NCBI RefSeq assembly: GCF_900088825.1
Contig: NZ_LT592171.1
Coordinates: 1,280,664 to 1,344,663 of the forward strand
DNA length: 64,000 bases
Reading direction: 5' to 3'
Source: Thiomonas delicata
Lineage (GTDB): Bacteria; Pseudomonadota; Gammaproteobacteria; Burkholderiales; Burkholderiaceae_C
The position numbers and the translations under genes are program-made. The notes beneath the pieces are model-generated. The model did not search any database, had not been told where the DNA came from, and worked only from the letters and a program-made list of their open reading frames with translations. Shown here in pieces: positions 9,444 to 18,301 of this stretch (position 1 is the first letter of the stretch; each line of letters begins with the position of its first letter).

Positions 9444-10667
9444 TCAAAGTAGTTTCAAATCCACGGGCCGACTTCCTGGAAACACCGCCTGCACCTGCCT
9501 GGATTCCAGCCCCCATAAACGCTGGAACAAGCCGCCGAGCAGGTCACGGTTTTCGGTGAGAACGGGGTTATCGCGGTTCTGATTGAGCGCCGCCGGCGAC
9601 AGCGCCACTTGCTCGCCGGCAATACGCCCACCGCGTACGCCGCCGCCCAGCACCCAGTAGACCGTCCCGTGGCCGTGATCGGTGCCACGGTTGCCGTTTT
9701 CCCGGAAAGTACGACCGAATTCGCTCAGCACCACCACGGTGGTGTTGCGCCAGGTCGGCCCCATGGCCTGCGCCAGCGCGGCCAGCCCCTGGCCGAGAGC
9801 GCCGAGCTTGTCGGCCAGTTGACCCTGGGCGCCGTTCTCACCAGCCTCGTTCACATGGGTATCCCAGCCTCCGACGTCGATGAAGCCGAGGTCGAAGCTG
9901 GCCCGCATCAGACCGCCCACGCGCCCGGCCTCGGCCACGAAGCCGCGCGGATTGATGGCGCCGCGGCTGGCGGCCACCATCTCGGCCTCCCAGCCTGAAG
10001 CTTGCATGTCGCGCATCACCGTGGCATGCACCGCAAAACCCTCCCGTACCGAGGCGCCCTGCGGCGTACCGCCCCACATGCGCTCCAGCAGCTCTTGCTG
10101 GCGCGGGTCGATGCCGCTGCGGCCAATCTGGCCCACGGCCATATTGGGCACGCGCTCGGTACCACGCAACGACAGCGGCAACTGTGCGGTGAAGGCCATG
10201 GGCTGGGCGTGGCCGCCGAGTTGCTGCACCAGGCGGTTGAGGAAACCATCGTTGAAATCGCGGGTTTGCGGACCCTGGCCGAGTTCGATGTGATCTTGCG
10301 TCTCGAAGTGGCTGCGGGTCAAGTCGCGCGTGCCGGCGAAAGGCACGAAGGCAAGTTGCCCGGCTCGCCACAGTGGCAGCATGCTTTCGCGCAATGCCGG
10401 GTGCAACGCCCAGTCGGCGTCAAGCCGGATGGCGCTGTCGAGTCCGCCTTCCGTGCCGCTTGCCGGTTGCGGTACGGCGATGTGCGGGCGCGACGCGTAA
10501 TAGAACTCGCTGGTGTAGGGCACGAGCAGATTGGTGGCGTCGTAAGCGCCACGCAGAAACACCAGGATGAACTTGGGACCGCCAGGCGCGGGTGCTGCCC
10601 ATAACCGGCTCATCGGCGCAGCGAGAGTGGTGGCGGCAGCGGCTTGGAGAAACAGGCGACGATGCAT
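9444..10667 (-). CDS. DUF1501 family exported protein
   Basis: 407 residues. The start MHRRLFLQAAAATTLA is a twin-arginine export signal, and the mature part holds the DUF1501 (sulfatase-like fold) motifs FLRGAYDATNLLVPY, DVGGWDTH and VVVLSEFGRTFRENGNRGTDHGHG. It is probably periplasmic. The function of DUF1501 proteins is not settled. They nearly always pair with DUF1800 proteins, as here: the DUF1800 gene ends 17 bp upstream, so the two are likely co-transcribed. A start further upstream is possible, but the Tat signal argues for this one. Confidence 0.88.
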   Translation of the reverse strand: MHRRLFLQAAAATTLAAPMSRLWAAPAPGGPKFILVFLRGAYDATNLLVPYTSEFYYASRPHIAVPQPASGTEGGLDSAIRLDADWALHPALRESMLPLWRAGQLAFVPFAGTRDLTRSHFETQDHIELGQGPQTRDFNDGFLNRLVQQLGGHAQPMAFTAQLPLSLRGTERVPNMAVGQIGRSGIDPRQQELLERMWGGTPQGASVREGFAVHATVMRDMQASGWEAEMVAASRGAINPRGFVAEAGRVGGLMRASFDLGFIDVGGWDTHVNEAGENGAQGQLADKLGALGQGLAALAQAMGPTWRNTTVVVLSEFGRTFRENGNRGTDHGHGTVYWVLGGGVRGGRIAGEQVALSPAALNQNRDNPVLTENRDLLGGLFQRLWGLESRQVQAVFPGSRPVDLKLL

Positions 10668-10684
10668 TGGACTCTCCTTGGCGT

Positions 10685-12316
10685 TCAGTCGCTCATGAAT
10701 TCGGGGGAAGACAGCCACAGCGCGTTCCAGCTCACCCGCTGGTCGGCCTGGGCCAGGGCCTGCAGCGTTGGGCGGCTCAAAGCCGGCTCGGTCGCGAGGA
10801 ACACAGCGCTGCGGGCAAGGTCAGGCGGAGGCAGGTGCGGGTAAGTGCCTGGACGTGGAACTGCGTTGGTTTGCGGCATGGTGGAGGCGGCATTCGCCGT
10901 CGCGTCCATGCGTAGGAAGGGCGGCGGCGGGCCAAACAGCGCGGATGCCCCAGCGCCGATCAGCCGCGCCACTTCGAAACGCATGGTCAGTTGCCCGGGG
11001 CTGTCCCAGGCGCCGCTGTTCAGCGGATAACCATCGGGCGTCTGCCGGCCATAGAGCGGCTCACCCAGCTTGTAAAGCATGCCGATGAGAGGCTGCGGAT
11101 TGGTGATGACACCGCCGTCCAGGCTCGCACGCACAGCCGACACCACATAGCGCATCGGATCCTTGAACTGCGGCGCGCCCAAGCTGGTGGCGAATTGTGG
11201 ACTGGTGAACATGGTGCGCAGCACGGCGGCGATGTCCCCGTTCGTCTGCGCCCAGGTGCGCACCATCGCGTTCAGCATCACCGGGTCGGGATGGTCGGCA
11301 ACGAAGTACTGCGCCAGCTCGAAGCTCACATGCCGCGCCGTGGCCGGGTCGTCAGCCAGCAGGGCGATGACCTGCTTGATCTCGTCCAGCCCACGCCCAT
11401 GCAAGGTCTGGCCCAGCACCAGCTTGGGGTCTGGATCGTGACGCGCGGGGTTGAACACGACCAGACCGCGCAGCCAGAGCTCATCGCGTAGTGCGGGGCG
11501 CACACGCACAGGGCGCTCGGCCAAGTCCACGCCCAGGCCCGTGAGCACGCGCGCCAGGTTGGTGACGTCGGCCTGGGTGTAGCCGGCCCCCACGCCCAGA
11601 GTGTGCAGTTCCATCACCTCGCGCGCATAGTTTTCATTGACATGGCCGCGCGCGTTTTGCGCGTTGTTCAGATACAGCAGCATCTGCGGCGAGAACATCG
11701 TGGCTTGCAGCAGGTCACGGAAATGCCCAAGCGCGTGGGGCGCAATCACGCGCTGGATGTAGTCCGCCATCATCGGCCCGATGTTGCCGCCGCGAAACAC
11801 ATTGAAATGGTTCAGCCAGAACCAGGTCAGGCGCTGTTGCAATTGGTTGGGGGCGTACACCGCCAGCAGAAGTTGCTGCGCCATGGCCTGCTGGGTGAGT
11901 TGGTTTTTGCGCTGATTGAGCGCCTGCAGTTCAGCTTGCGTCTGTGCAACATCGGTCGTCTGGCCATCACGTTGAGCCAGGTGGATGGCGTGCTGCTCGC
12001 GTACCAACGGTGGAATGATCTGCTCCAGCGGTAGGTTGACTTCCAGATTCTCCAGTTGCCGGCGCACAGCGGGCCGCAGCATGGGGTGGGCCTGTGGCTG
12101 TAGTTGTGCGTCCAACAAACGCGTCGCACCGATTTGCGACAGCTCTCGCAACTGCACGGCGTCGGCACCCCAGCCAATGCGATCAAGAAAGACGGTGGGA
12201 TGAAGGCGTGCCGCGGCATTCAGAGCCGCATCGCCGGCGCGGGCTTGCGGCTGTGCCTGTGCTGCGCAGCCAACGAGCAGTGGGAACAGGACACCGAGGG
12301 TCAGCCATATACGCAT
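10685..12316 (-). CDS. DUF1800 family exported (lipo)protein
   Basis: 543 residues. The N-terminus MRIWLTLGVLFPLLVGC fits a lipoprotein signal with the lipobox LVGC. The body has the DUF1800 hallmarks LTWFWLNHFNVF, NENYAREVMELHTLGVGAGYTQADV and LARVLTGLGVD. Its role is unknown. The family is consistently linked to DUF1501, which follows directly. An upstream in-frame start (MRKLSHYITR) would add 14 residues and weaken the signal peptide. Confidence 0.87.
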   Translation of the reverse strand: MRIWLTLGVLFPLLVGCAAQAQPQARAGDAALNAAARLHPTVFLDRIGWGADAVQLRELSQIGATRLLDAQLQPQAHPMLRPAVRRQLENLEVNLPLEQIIPPLVREQHAIHLAQRDGQTTDVAQTQAELQALNQRKNQLTQQAMAQQLLLAVYAPNQLQQRLTWFWLNHFNVFRGGNIGPMMADYIQRVIAPHALGHFRDLLQATMFSPQMLLYLNNAQNARGHVNENYAREVMELHTLGVGAGYTQADVTNLARVLTGLGVDLAERPVRVRPALRDELWLRGLVVFNPARHDPDPKLVLGQTLHGRGLDEIKQVIALLADDPATARHVSFELAQYFVADHPDPVMLNAMVRTWAQTNGDIAAVLRTMFTSPQFATSLGAPQFKDPMRYVVSAVRASLDGGVITNPQPLIGMLYKLGEPLYGRQTPDGYPLNSGAWDSPGQLTMRFEVARLIGAGASALFGPPPPFLRMDATANAASTMPQTNAVPRPGTYPHLPPPDLARSAVFLATEPALSRPTLQALAQADQRVSWNALWLSSPEFMSD

Positions 12317-12400
12317 GGTTGGCCCAGTGCGAGTGATGTAGTGGGACAGCTTGCGCATGGTGGCTGTTGTGCTTGTCGGTCAGAAGTCAGTGGCGGGGCG

Positions 12401-14419
12401 TCAAGGCCGTAGTAGGTCCGCTGAGTCTGGCAACTTCGGCTCAGATTTTTTCTTCTCAGGACGGTTGTGAGCCTCTGCATGCTCAGGCGGGTGGCTGGAA
12501 TGCGTCGCAAATTGCGCAGGGCCTGGACGTTCAACCGGGACTTGGCGCCTGGCCGGTGCATGGAGTTCCGGGCGGATGCTTTGCACAGGGCGCATCGGCT
12601 CTGTGTTGAACGGCCGCTCACCGCCTTGTTGGGATCGAGGGTGGGGTGGTGAAGCTTGCTGACGCTGTTCGTCACGCCTGGGCATGGGACTTCCAGTTGG
12701 ATGCGGTACGGCGTTCAGGACGCGACGATTCGGTTCCGTCTCGAACCGACCCGGTGGCACCTCTGCGTTGCGGTGTTCTAGGTCAGGGGCATGGGTCGGG
12801 GATTGAGATTGCAGGGCCCGATCCTGCGCAGGCATGGGGCGCTGGCTCTCAGCCGCTTCATGCCCCTGGATCACGGTAATCCTTTGTCTGCGTTCCAAGC
12901 TCTGAATCTGGGCCGGCACATGCAAAACCAAGGGATGACCAGCGCCAGGAGCCGTGCCGTTTTGCGCCTTGAAGCGCTGCGCCAAGGTGTCATGCAAGGC
13001 TGGGGGCGGGGGTGGTGAGCGAGTGGCGAAGACGGTGCGCTCGAACGCCCCATGGGGAGGTGGTGCCGCAAGCTTGTGTCCCACCAGACTTTGTTCCACC
13101 GGGGCGATCGGGGGGCTGAACAGCACATGGGCTGCCGTCACGTGCACGGCACGGAAGGGCGCGCCGGCATACTGCACTCGCCGGCCACGCACGAATGCGG
13201 CGGCCGGCATGGCCGTGATCGCGCCGGGCACCCGCTGGTTGATGTAGACGTTGCGCTGGATGTTGTTGATCACTGTGGTGTTGTTGACCACGGTGACGGT
13301 CTTATTAACGATGACTGTGCGGTTGATGGCGTTGACGTAAGTGGGACTCGCGGCGTAAACCGGACGGTAGATTTCGCCTGGAGCGAGAGGAAACCAAGCG
13401 ATCCCGGGTGCGCCGATCGACAACGACACGCTCCAAGACCCACCGCCACCGCCGATGAAGGCCACCAGCGCGGGCGCGTAGACCGGGCGCATGATCACCG
13501 GCCCTGGCACCCAGGCCCAGACGTTGCCGACATAAGCCCAGCGCCCGTAATGGAACGGGGCGAAACCCCAGGGTTCGTCATCGATCCAGGTCCAACCCCA
13601 GGGGGCGATCCAGGCCCAGTGTCCATCATGGTAGGGAGCCCAGCCAGCAACCACGGCTGTGGGCACCCAGATCGGGCCATACAGGGGATCGGTTTCCCAA
13701 CGCCCGTATTGATCCAGGCCCTGGTAGCCGGTCATGCCCGTGCCGACATAGCGCGCCGAGATCGAGTCGCCTTCACGCCGGTTCAGCGTGCCGACCCAGC
13801 GGTCGAAGCCATCGAACGGGGGATTGAGAACGGCCTCATCAGGAATCAGCGCCGTCCCCGAGAACCGGACCAACTGGCGCCTGCCGACCGGGTAGCTTGC
13901 GCCGCCTGTCCCATACGCGATGCCTTCTCCAGCGCGCACGATGACCGTGGTTGTGTTCTGGCCGGGGTCCACATCGACGCGGTAGTCACCTGGTGTTTGC
14001 AGGTCGAACGCCAGGTTGGGGGTGTCGATCTCGAACGAGCGCCCTTGCATCGGTTCGCGGAGATGGACTTCGAACGTCCCCTGGGTGAGCTTGAGTTGCG
14101 TGGCGGCATCGCTCAATTCCAGAACGCTCAGACTGGTGTTGGCCCCCAGGCGCATAGCGGTGGAACCGGCCACCAACTCGGCTCGGCTTGCGGCACCGAT
14201 CCAGACTTGATCGCCATCGCTCAGGGGGCGGTTGATGTTGGCGTAGGTCCAGGTGCTGCTGCCGGCTGGCAGCAGGGTTGCCGTGCCTTCGAACAGATCC
14301 ATGCGCGCGACCAGCGCGGGGGGATCGGCCCACGCCGGCATGGCGAAGGCCATCAGAACCGCGGCTCCGAATGCAAGGTGGAGGCGATGCCAGAAGCCGG
14401 GCCGGGAGCTGTTTGACAT
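12401..14419 (-). CDS. Secreted FecR-domain/DUF6600 protein with proline-rich tail
   Basis: 672 residues beginning MSNSSRPGFWHRLHL with a signal peptide ending at about AMPAWA. Residues about 35-220 form a FecR-like beta domain (ARMDLFEGTATLLPAGSS, VWIGAASRAELV, VDPGQNTTTVIVRAGEG). Residues about 230-420 are a Trp/Tyr/Gly-rich repeat (DPLYGPIWVPTAVVAGWAPY, WAWIAPWGWTWIDDEPWGFA) typical of DUF6600. The last 200 residues are Pro/Gln/Arg-rich and low complexity. A FecR domain without an adjacent sigma factor or TonB receptor argues against iron signalling. It could be a surface or structural protein. The link to the downstream DUF1800/DUF1501 genes is positional only. Confidence 0.8.
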   Translation of the reverse strand: MSNSSRPGFWHRLHLAFGAAVLMAFAMPAWADPPALVARMDLFEGTATLLPAGSSTWTYANINRPLSDGDQVWIGAASRAELVAGSTAMRLGANTSLSVLELSDAATQLKLTQGTFEVHLREPMQGRSFEIDTPNLAFDLQTPGDYRVDVDPGQNTTTVIVRAGEGIAYGTGGASYPVGRRQLVRFSGTALIPDEAVLNPPFDGFDRWVGTLNRREGDSISARYVGTGMTGYQGLDQYGRWETDPLYGPIWVPTAVVAGWAPYHDGHWAWIAPWGWTWIDDEPWGFAPFHYGRWAYVGNVWAWVPGPVIMRPVYAPALVAFIGGGGGSWSVSLSIGAPGIAWFPLAPGEIYRPVYAASPTYVNAINRTVIVNKTVTVVNNTTVINNIQRNVYINQRVPGAITAMPAAAFVRGRRVQYAGAPFRAVHVTAAHVLFSPPIAPVEQSLVGHKLAAPPPHGAFERTVFATRSPPPPPALHDTLAQRFKAQNGTAPGAGHPLVLHVPAQIQSLERRQRITVIQGHEAAESQRPMPAQDRALQSQSPTHAPDLEHRNAEVPPGRFETEPNRRVLNAVPHPTGSPMPRRDEQRQQASPPHPRSQQGGERPFNTEPMRPVQSIRPELHAPARRQVPVERPGPAQFATHSSHPPEHAEAHNRPEKKKSEPKLPDSADLLRP

Positions 14420-14535
14420 GGAGGATTCCGAGCGTTGCGTGGTGGTTTCCCGCCAAGAATTGGCCGAATGGCCTAAGCCCACGCCTTCATTGACGCTCAT
14501 AACGGGCTCGGCTTGGCCGCAGCGGACAGATGACG

Positions 14536-14755
14536 TCAGCCAGATGTAAACAATTGAGACAAATTGGCTCGACGGATATCGCGCATCACCGTGCGCGGCG
14601 CACATTGACGGGTCATCTCGAGAGACTCGTTGATGACGTATGCCAGGTCAGGATGCCAATCATCGTCGCTGACTTGATTGGGCTTGAGGATGTGCATCGA
14701 CGATTCGCTGCCAACGTGACCGAATCGCCGCGATCAGAATCTTCTTTTGTGCCAT
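14536..14755 (-). other. Two overlapping short frames, possible frameshifted small gene
   Basis: On the minus strand AGGAGAG lies six bases before an ATG at 14755. That frame gives only 31 residues (MAQKKILIAAIRSRWQRIV..., stop at 14660). The other frame, from the ATG at 14697, gives 53 residues (MHILKPNQVSDDDWHPDLAY..., ending LSQLFTSG, stop at 14536). Together they look like one small gene split by a frameshift. Neither part is recognised. The rest of 14420-14834 shows nothing else. Confidence 0.25.
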
Positions 14756-14873
14756 GGTGAACTCTCCTCATGTCAGCGAAGGAAGGCCCGAAGGAATTCG
14801 GGCCGAACTGTCCAAACCCTAGATTGAACGCTTGTGAACCGCCCCGGGTTTCGTGGAGGCTAGTTGGTTTAAG

Positions 14874-15779
14874 TCATGCCGGAATGGCGTGTTGACTGGC
14901 TTGTTGGCGCCAGTAGTTTGCCTCAGCTTCTGCCGGAGGGATACCCCCAATCGGTTTGAGCAGTCGGGTGTGGTTGAACCAGTGCACCCATTGCAGGGTG
15001 GCCAGTTCGACGGCTTCCCTGGTTTTCCAGGGTCCGCGGCGGTGAATCAATTCGGCCTTATACAGCCCGTTGATGGTCTCGGCCAGGGCGTTGTCATAGG
15101 AGTCTCCTTTGCTGCCCACGGAGGGCTGGATGCCTGCCTGCGCCAAGCGTTCGGTGTACTTGACGCTGACGTATTGCACGCCTCTGTCCGAATGGTGGAC
15201 CAAGGCATGGGCAGCGGGCCGACGCGCGTACAAAGCCTGCTCCAGCGCGTCCATCACGAAATCGGTCTGCATGGATGTGCTCACGCGCCAGCCCACGATG
15301 CGTCGGGCAAACACGTCGATGACGAACGCCACGTACAGCCAGCCCTGCCAGGTGCTCACATAGGTGAAGTCCGACACCCAGAGCTGGTTGGGTCGCTCGG
15401 CTTTGAACACCCGGTTGACGTGGTCCTGCGGACACGGCGTGCAAGTGTCGGGGACCGTGGTTCGCACCTTCTTGCTCCGCCGCGCACCCTGCAGCCCCAG
15501 GCGTTTCATCAGCCGCTCGACCGTGCAGCGCGCCACCCGGTTGCCCTCGCGGTTCATCTGCAACCAAACCTTGTCAGCTCCATACACCTGCCAGTTGGCG
15601 TGCCACACACGCTGGATGTCGGCAGCCAGCGCATCGTCGCGCTGAGCACGGGCGCTGCGCAACTCGGGGTTGCGATGACGCGCGGCATGGCGCCAGTAAC
15701 ACGACGGGGCCATCTGCAGCACTTTGCAGATGGGCTCGACCCCGTGCATGGGGCGGTGCTGGTCGATGAATCGCTTCAA
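14874..15779 (-). CDS. IS3-family transposase OrfB (DDE integrase core)
   Basis: 301 residues. An HTH_21 region ([20 protein letters not shown]) is followed by an rve catalytic core with D in [10 protein letters not shown] in [11 protein letters not shown] and E in [16 protein letters not shown], a complete DDE triad. The frame opens with TTG at 15779, overlapping the orfA stop. In IS3 elements OrfB is normally made as an OrfAB fusion by frameshifting. A T6 run on the minus strand (15817-15812) inside the end of orfA could be the slip site. It looks intact. Confidence 0.92.
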   Translation of the reverse strand: MKRFIDQHRPMHGVEPICKVLQMAPSCYWRHAARHRNPELRSARAQRDDALAADIQRVWHANWQVYGADKVWLQMNREGNRVARCTVERLMKRLGLQGARRSKKVRTTVPDTCTPCPQDHVNRVFKAERPNQLWVSDFTYVSTWQGWLYVAFVIDVFARRIVGWRVSTSMQTDFVMDALEQALYARRPAAHALVHHSDRGVQYVSVKYTERLAQAGIQPSVGSKGDSYDNALAETINGLYKAELIHRRGPWKTREAVELATLQWVHWFNHTRLLKPIGGIPPAEAEANYWRQQASQHAIPA

Positions 15780-16099
15780 CTCTTCAAACGGCGGTCGAGC
15801 TCCGCCTGGGCGAAAAAAGCACTCGCCGCTTTGAGGATGTCATTGGCCCGGCGCAATTCCTTGTTCTCGCGCTCGAGTTGTTTGAGGCGTTCACGCTCGC
15901 TGCTCGTCAGGCCGTCGCGCTGGCCTGTATCGACTTCCTCGCGCTTGACCCACTCCAGCAGCGTCTGTGGCACGCAGCCAATCTTGGGGGCCATGGATTC
16001 GACTGCGGCCCACAGCGAGGGGTACTCGCCTCGGTGCTCCTGCACCATGCGTACCGCGCGCTCGCGCACTTCGGGGGAAAACTTGTTCGTCTTGTTCAT
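15776..16099 (-). CDS. IS3-family transposase OrfA (HTH)
   Basis: 107 residues. An N-terminal helix-turn-helix ([20 protein letters not shown] and [15 protein letters not shown]) is followed by a leucine-zipper-like coiled coil ([20 protein letters not shown]). The end, [17 protein letters not shown], is typical of IS51-group OrfA. It binds the element ends. It is preserved without stops. Confidence 0.92.
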   Translation of the reverse strand: MNKTNKFSPEVRERAVRMVQEHRGEYPSLWAAVESMAPKIGCVPQTLLEWVKREEVDTGQRDGLTSSERERLKQLERENKELRRANDILKAASAFFAQAELDRRLKS

Positions 16100-16311
16100 G
16101 GCTCCATCTTCTCAAAGGTTGGAGCCTCCTCAAAACCCGGGGCGGTTCACAAGCAAGCCAGGGCTGTCACGCGGTCCTCACGACAGAAACCCTCGCCTGC
16201 TGTGACATGCGGCGGACCAGGGATCCTTCGATCCGCCGCCCTCCATGGCGCGCTTAATCAATCAATGCCTGCACACGCAGTTTTTCAGCCGGTATCGCCG
16301 CGCACGGTGAC

Positions 16312-16566
16312 ATGGCACAAGCGACCGCTTTCGGGAAGACACAGCGCGGCGCGCCGATCTCGATGACGCGGCATGCGTTTACCACGTACTTGCCGGAGTC
16401 TGGCGAGGACATCCGGACCATGCAGGAACTGCTGGGGCATTCGGATGTGAAGACGACCATGACCGGCTGCCTATGCGCTGAGGCCGCGCGCCGCTTCCAG
16501 AGCGAGCGATCCTGGCCGGAGTTTCGGTCTGCACATCCAAAGCCACGCAGATCCCCTCCGGCGTAG
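16312..16566 (+). pseudogene. Integron-type tyrosine recombinase, C-terminal fragment
   Basis: The frame contains [20 protein letters not shown] and [12 protein letters not shown], the box II region of integron/Xer-type recombinases (normally [28 protein letters not shown]...). The conserved Leu before RH is Thr here, and the tyrosine segment (YTHV) is replaced by unrelated sequence after TTM. The N-terminal two thirds are absent. It is a decayed fragment between the IS element and the GMC oxidoreductase. Nothing else is recognised in 16150-16676. Confidence 0.7.
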
Positions 16567-16676
16567 AGCTTTCGCGCCGTGTTCGAGACGGTCTGATGCG
16601 ATTGCCTAAGATGGCTGCAGTCCGTGAATGCCGGCAGCCACGCACTGAACGGCCATGCCGCAGCAAGGGAGACGCC

Positions 16677-18290
16677 ATGCCGAACCTGGAACCGTCGTTC
16701 GACTACATCATCGTGGGTGCCGGCTCGGCGGGCTGCGTGCTGGCAAACCGGCTCAGCGCGGACCCCGCTGTGCGCGTATGCCTGGTGGAAGCCGGGCCTG
16801 AAGACCGCTCGGTGCTCATCGACACCCCGCTCGGCATAGCCGGGCTGTTGCGCGGCAAGCGCTACAACTGGGCTTACGAAACACAACCGCAAGCCGCGCT
16901 GCAGGAGCGACGCCTGTACTGGCCGCGAGGCAAGGCACTGGGCGGCAGCAGTTCCATTAACGCCATGATCTATATGCGCGGCCACCCCGGCGACTATGAC
17001 GACTGGGCCGCCGAGGGCAATCCGGGTTGGGGCTGGCAGAACGTGCTGCCCATCTTCGTGCAGCACGAACGGCAGCAGCACGGTGCGGACGCCCTGCATG
17101 GCGGCGACGGCCCGTTGCACGTGCATGATCTGGTGGACCCCAATCCGCTGAGCCTGGCCTTCGTGGAGGCCGGTGTGCAGGCGGGTTTGCCCCGTTGCTC
17201 GGATTTCAACGGCCCCGCGATGGATGGCGTGGGGCTGTACCAGGTGACGCAGCACGATGGCCGGCGTTGGAGCGCCGCCCGCGCCTTTCTCGACCCCGTA
17301 CGCCAGCGCCCCAACCTCGTGGTGCGCACGCAGTGCCTGGCCACGCGCGTGCTGTTCGATGGGCGCCGTGCCGTGGGTTTGCGCGTACGCGGGCACGGGC
17401 GCGAGTGCAACCTGTCAGCACGCCGCGAGGTGATTCTCTGCGGCGGCGCCGTGAATTCGCCGCAATTGCTCATGCTGTCGGGGCTGGGGCCGGGCGCCCA
17501 TCTGCAGGCCATGGGCATCGCCACGGTGACCGATCTGCCGGGTGTCGGCGCTAATTTGCAGGACCATCTCGATGTCACCCTCGCGGCGCGCGACGGCACG
17601 GCAGCTGCGGTGGGCGTGGGTTTCGGCGCCCTCCCCCGCCTGCTGCGCGAAGCGCTGAAGTTCCGCAAACGGGGCCGCGGCATGCTCACCGGCAACGCGG
17701 CCGAAGCCGGCGGCTTCGCGCGTACCCGCGCCGGACTCGGGCGGCCCGATGTGCAATTCCATTTCCTGCCCACGCTGCTGCGTGACCATAGCCGCAAGCT
17801 GGTCTGGGGCTACGGCTACACCCTGCATGTCTGCCAGTTGCGGCCGCTAAGTCGCGGCCGCATCACGCTGGCCTCGCCGGATGCCGGCGCGGCCCCCCGG
17901 ATCGACCCGATGTATCTGAGCCATGCGGCAGATCTGGGCGTGCTGCGCGAAGGTCTTCGCCTGGCACATCGCATCCTGTCGGCGCCCGCGTGGCAAGCTT
18001 TCGCCGCAAACCGGCGAGAACCCTGCCCGGATATGCGCGACGGCGCAGCGCTGGACGCCTATATCCGCGGCAACGCGGAAACCATCTACCACCCGGTCGG
18101 CACGTGCCGCATGGGTGCGGACGATGCTGCCGTGGTGGATAGCCGACTACGCGTGCGTGGCGTGGGCGGCTTGCGCGTGGCCGATGCCTCCGTCATGCCG
18201 AACATCATTGGCGGCAACACCAACGCGCCTTGCATGATGATCGGCGAAATGGCGAGCCGCTTGGTCGCCGAGGATGCCCAGGCCGGATGA
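16677..18290 (+). CDS. GMC-family FAD oxidoreductase
   Basis: 537 residues of the glucose-methanol-choline family, probably an alcohol or choline-type dehydrogenase. The FAD-binding motif DYIIVGAGSAGCVLANRLS lies near residue 10. GMC signature 1 is PRGKALGGSSSINAMIYMRG (about 85) and signature 2 is GAVNSPQLLMLSGLGP (about 260). The C-terminal active-site His and Asn appear in YHPVGTCRMG and GGNTNAPCMMIGE. AAGGGAG precedes the chosen ATG. The substrate cannot be told from sequence. It lies at the edge of the accessory region and converges on pssA. Confidence 0.9.
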   Translation: MPNLEPSFDYIIVGAGSAGCVLANRLSADPAVRVCLVEAGPEDRSVLIDTPLGIAGLLRGKRYNWAYETQPQAALQERRLYWPRGKALGGSSSINAMIYMRGHPGDYDDWAAEGNPGWGWQNVLPIFVQHERQQHGADALHGGDGPLHVHDLVDPNPLSLAFVEAGVQAGLPRCSDFNGPAMDGVGLYQVTQHDGRRWSAARAFLDPVRQRPNLVVRTQCLATRVLFDGRRAVGLRVRGHGRECNLSARREVILCGGAVNSPQLLMLSGLGPGAHLQAMGIATVTDLPGVGANLQDHLDVTLAARDGTAAAVGVGFGALPRLLREALKFRKRGRGMLTGNAAEAGGFARTRAGLGRPDVQFHFLPTLLRDHSRKLVWGYGYTLHVCQLRPLSRGRITLASPDAGAAPRIDPMYLSHAADLGVLREGLRLAHRILSAPAWQAFAANRREPCPDMRDGAALDAYIRGNAETIYHPVGTCRMGADDAAVVDSRLRVRGVGGLRVADASVMPNIIGGNTNAPCMMIGEMASRLVAEDAQAG

Positions 18291-18301
18291 GGGGGGCAAA
18301 T

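Larger units (their letters stand above)
14835..16149 (-). mobile_element. IS3-family insertion sequence (IS51-like group)
   Basis: Complete 1.3-kb element carrying orfA and orfB, bounded by inverted repeats. The left end is TGAACCGCCCCGGGTTTCG, and the right end complement is TGAACCGCCCCGGGTTTTG. Flanking bases are GCTTG on the left and CAAGC on the right. These are complementary rather than a direct repeat, so no target duplication is visible. Either the repeats extend further or the element has recombined since insertion. Confidence 0.9.

Noticed and set aside
14530..14760. 76-residue plus-strand frame upstream of the IS element
   Set aside because: No ribosome binding site or recognisable motif. 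The minus strand has the better signals.
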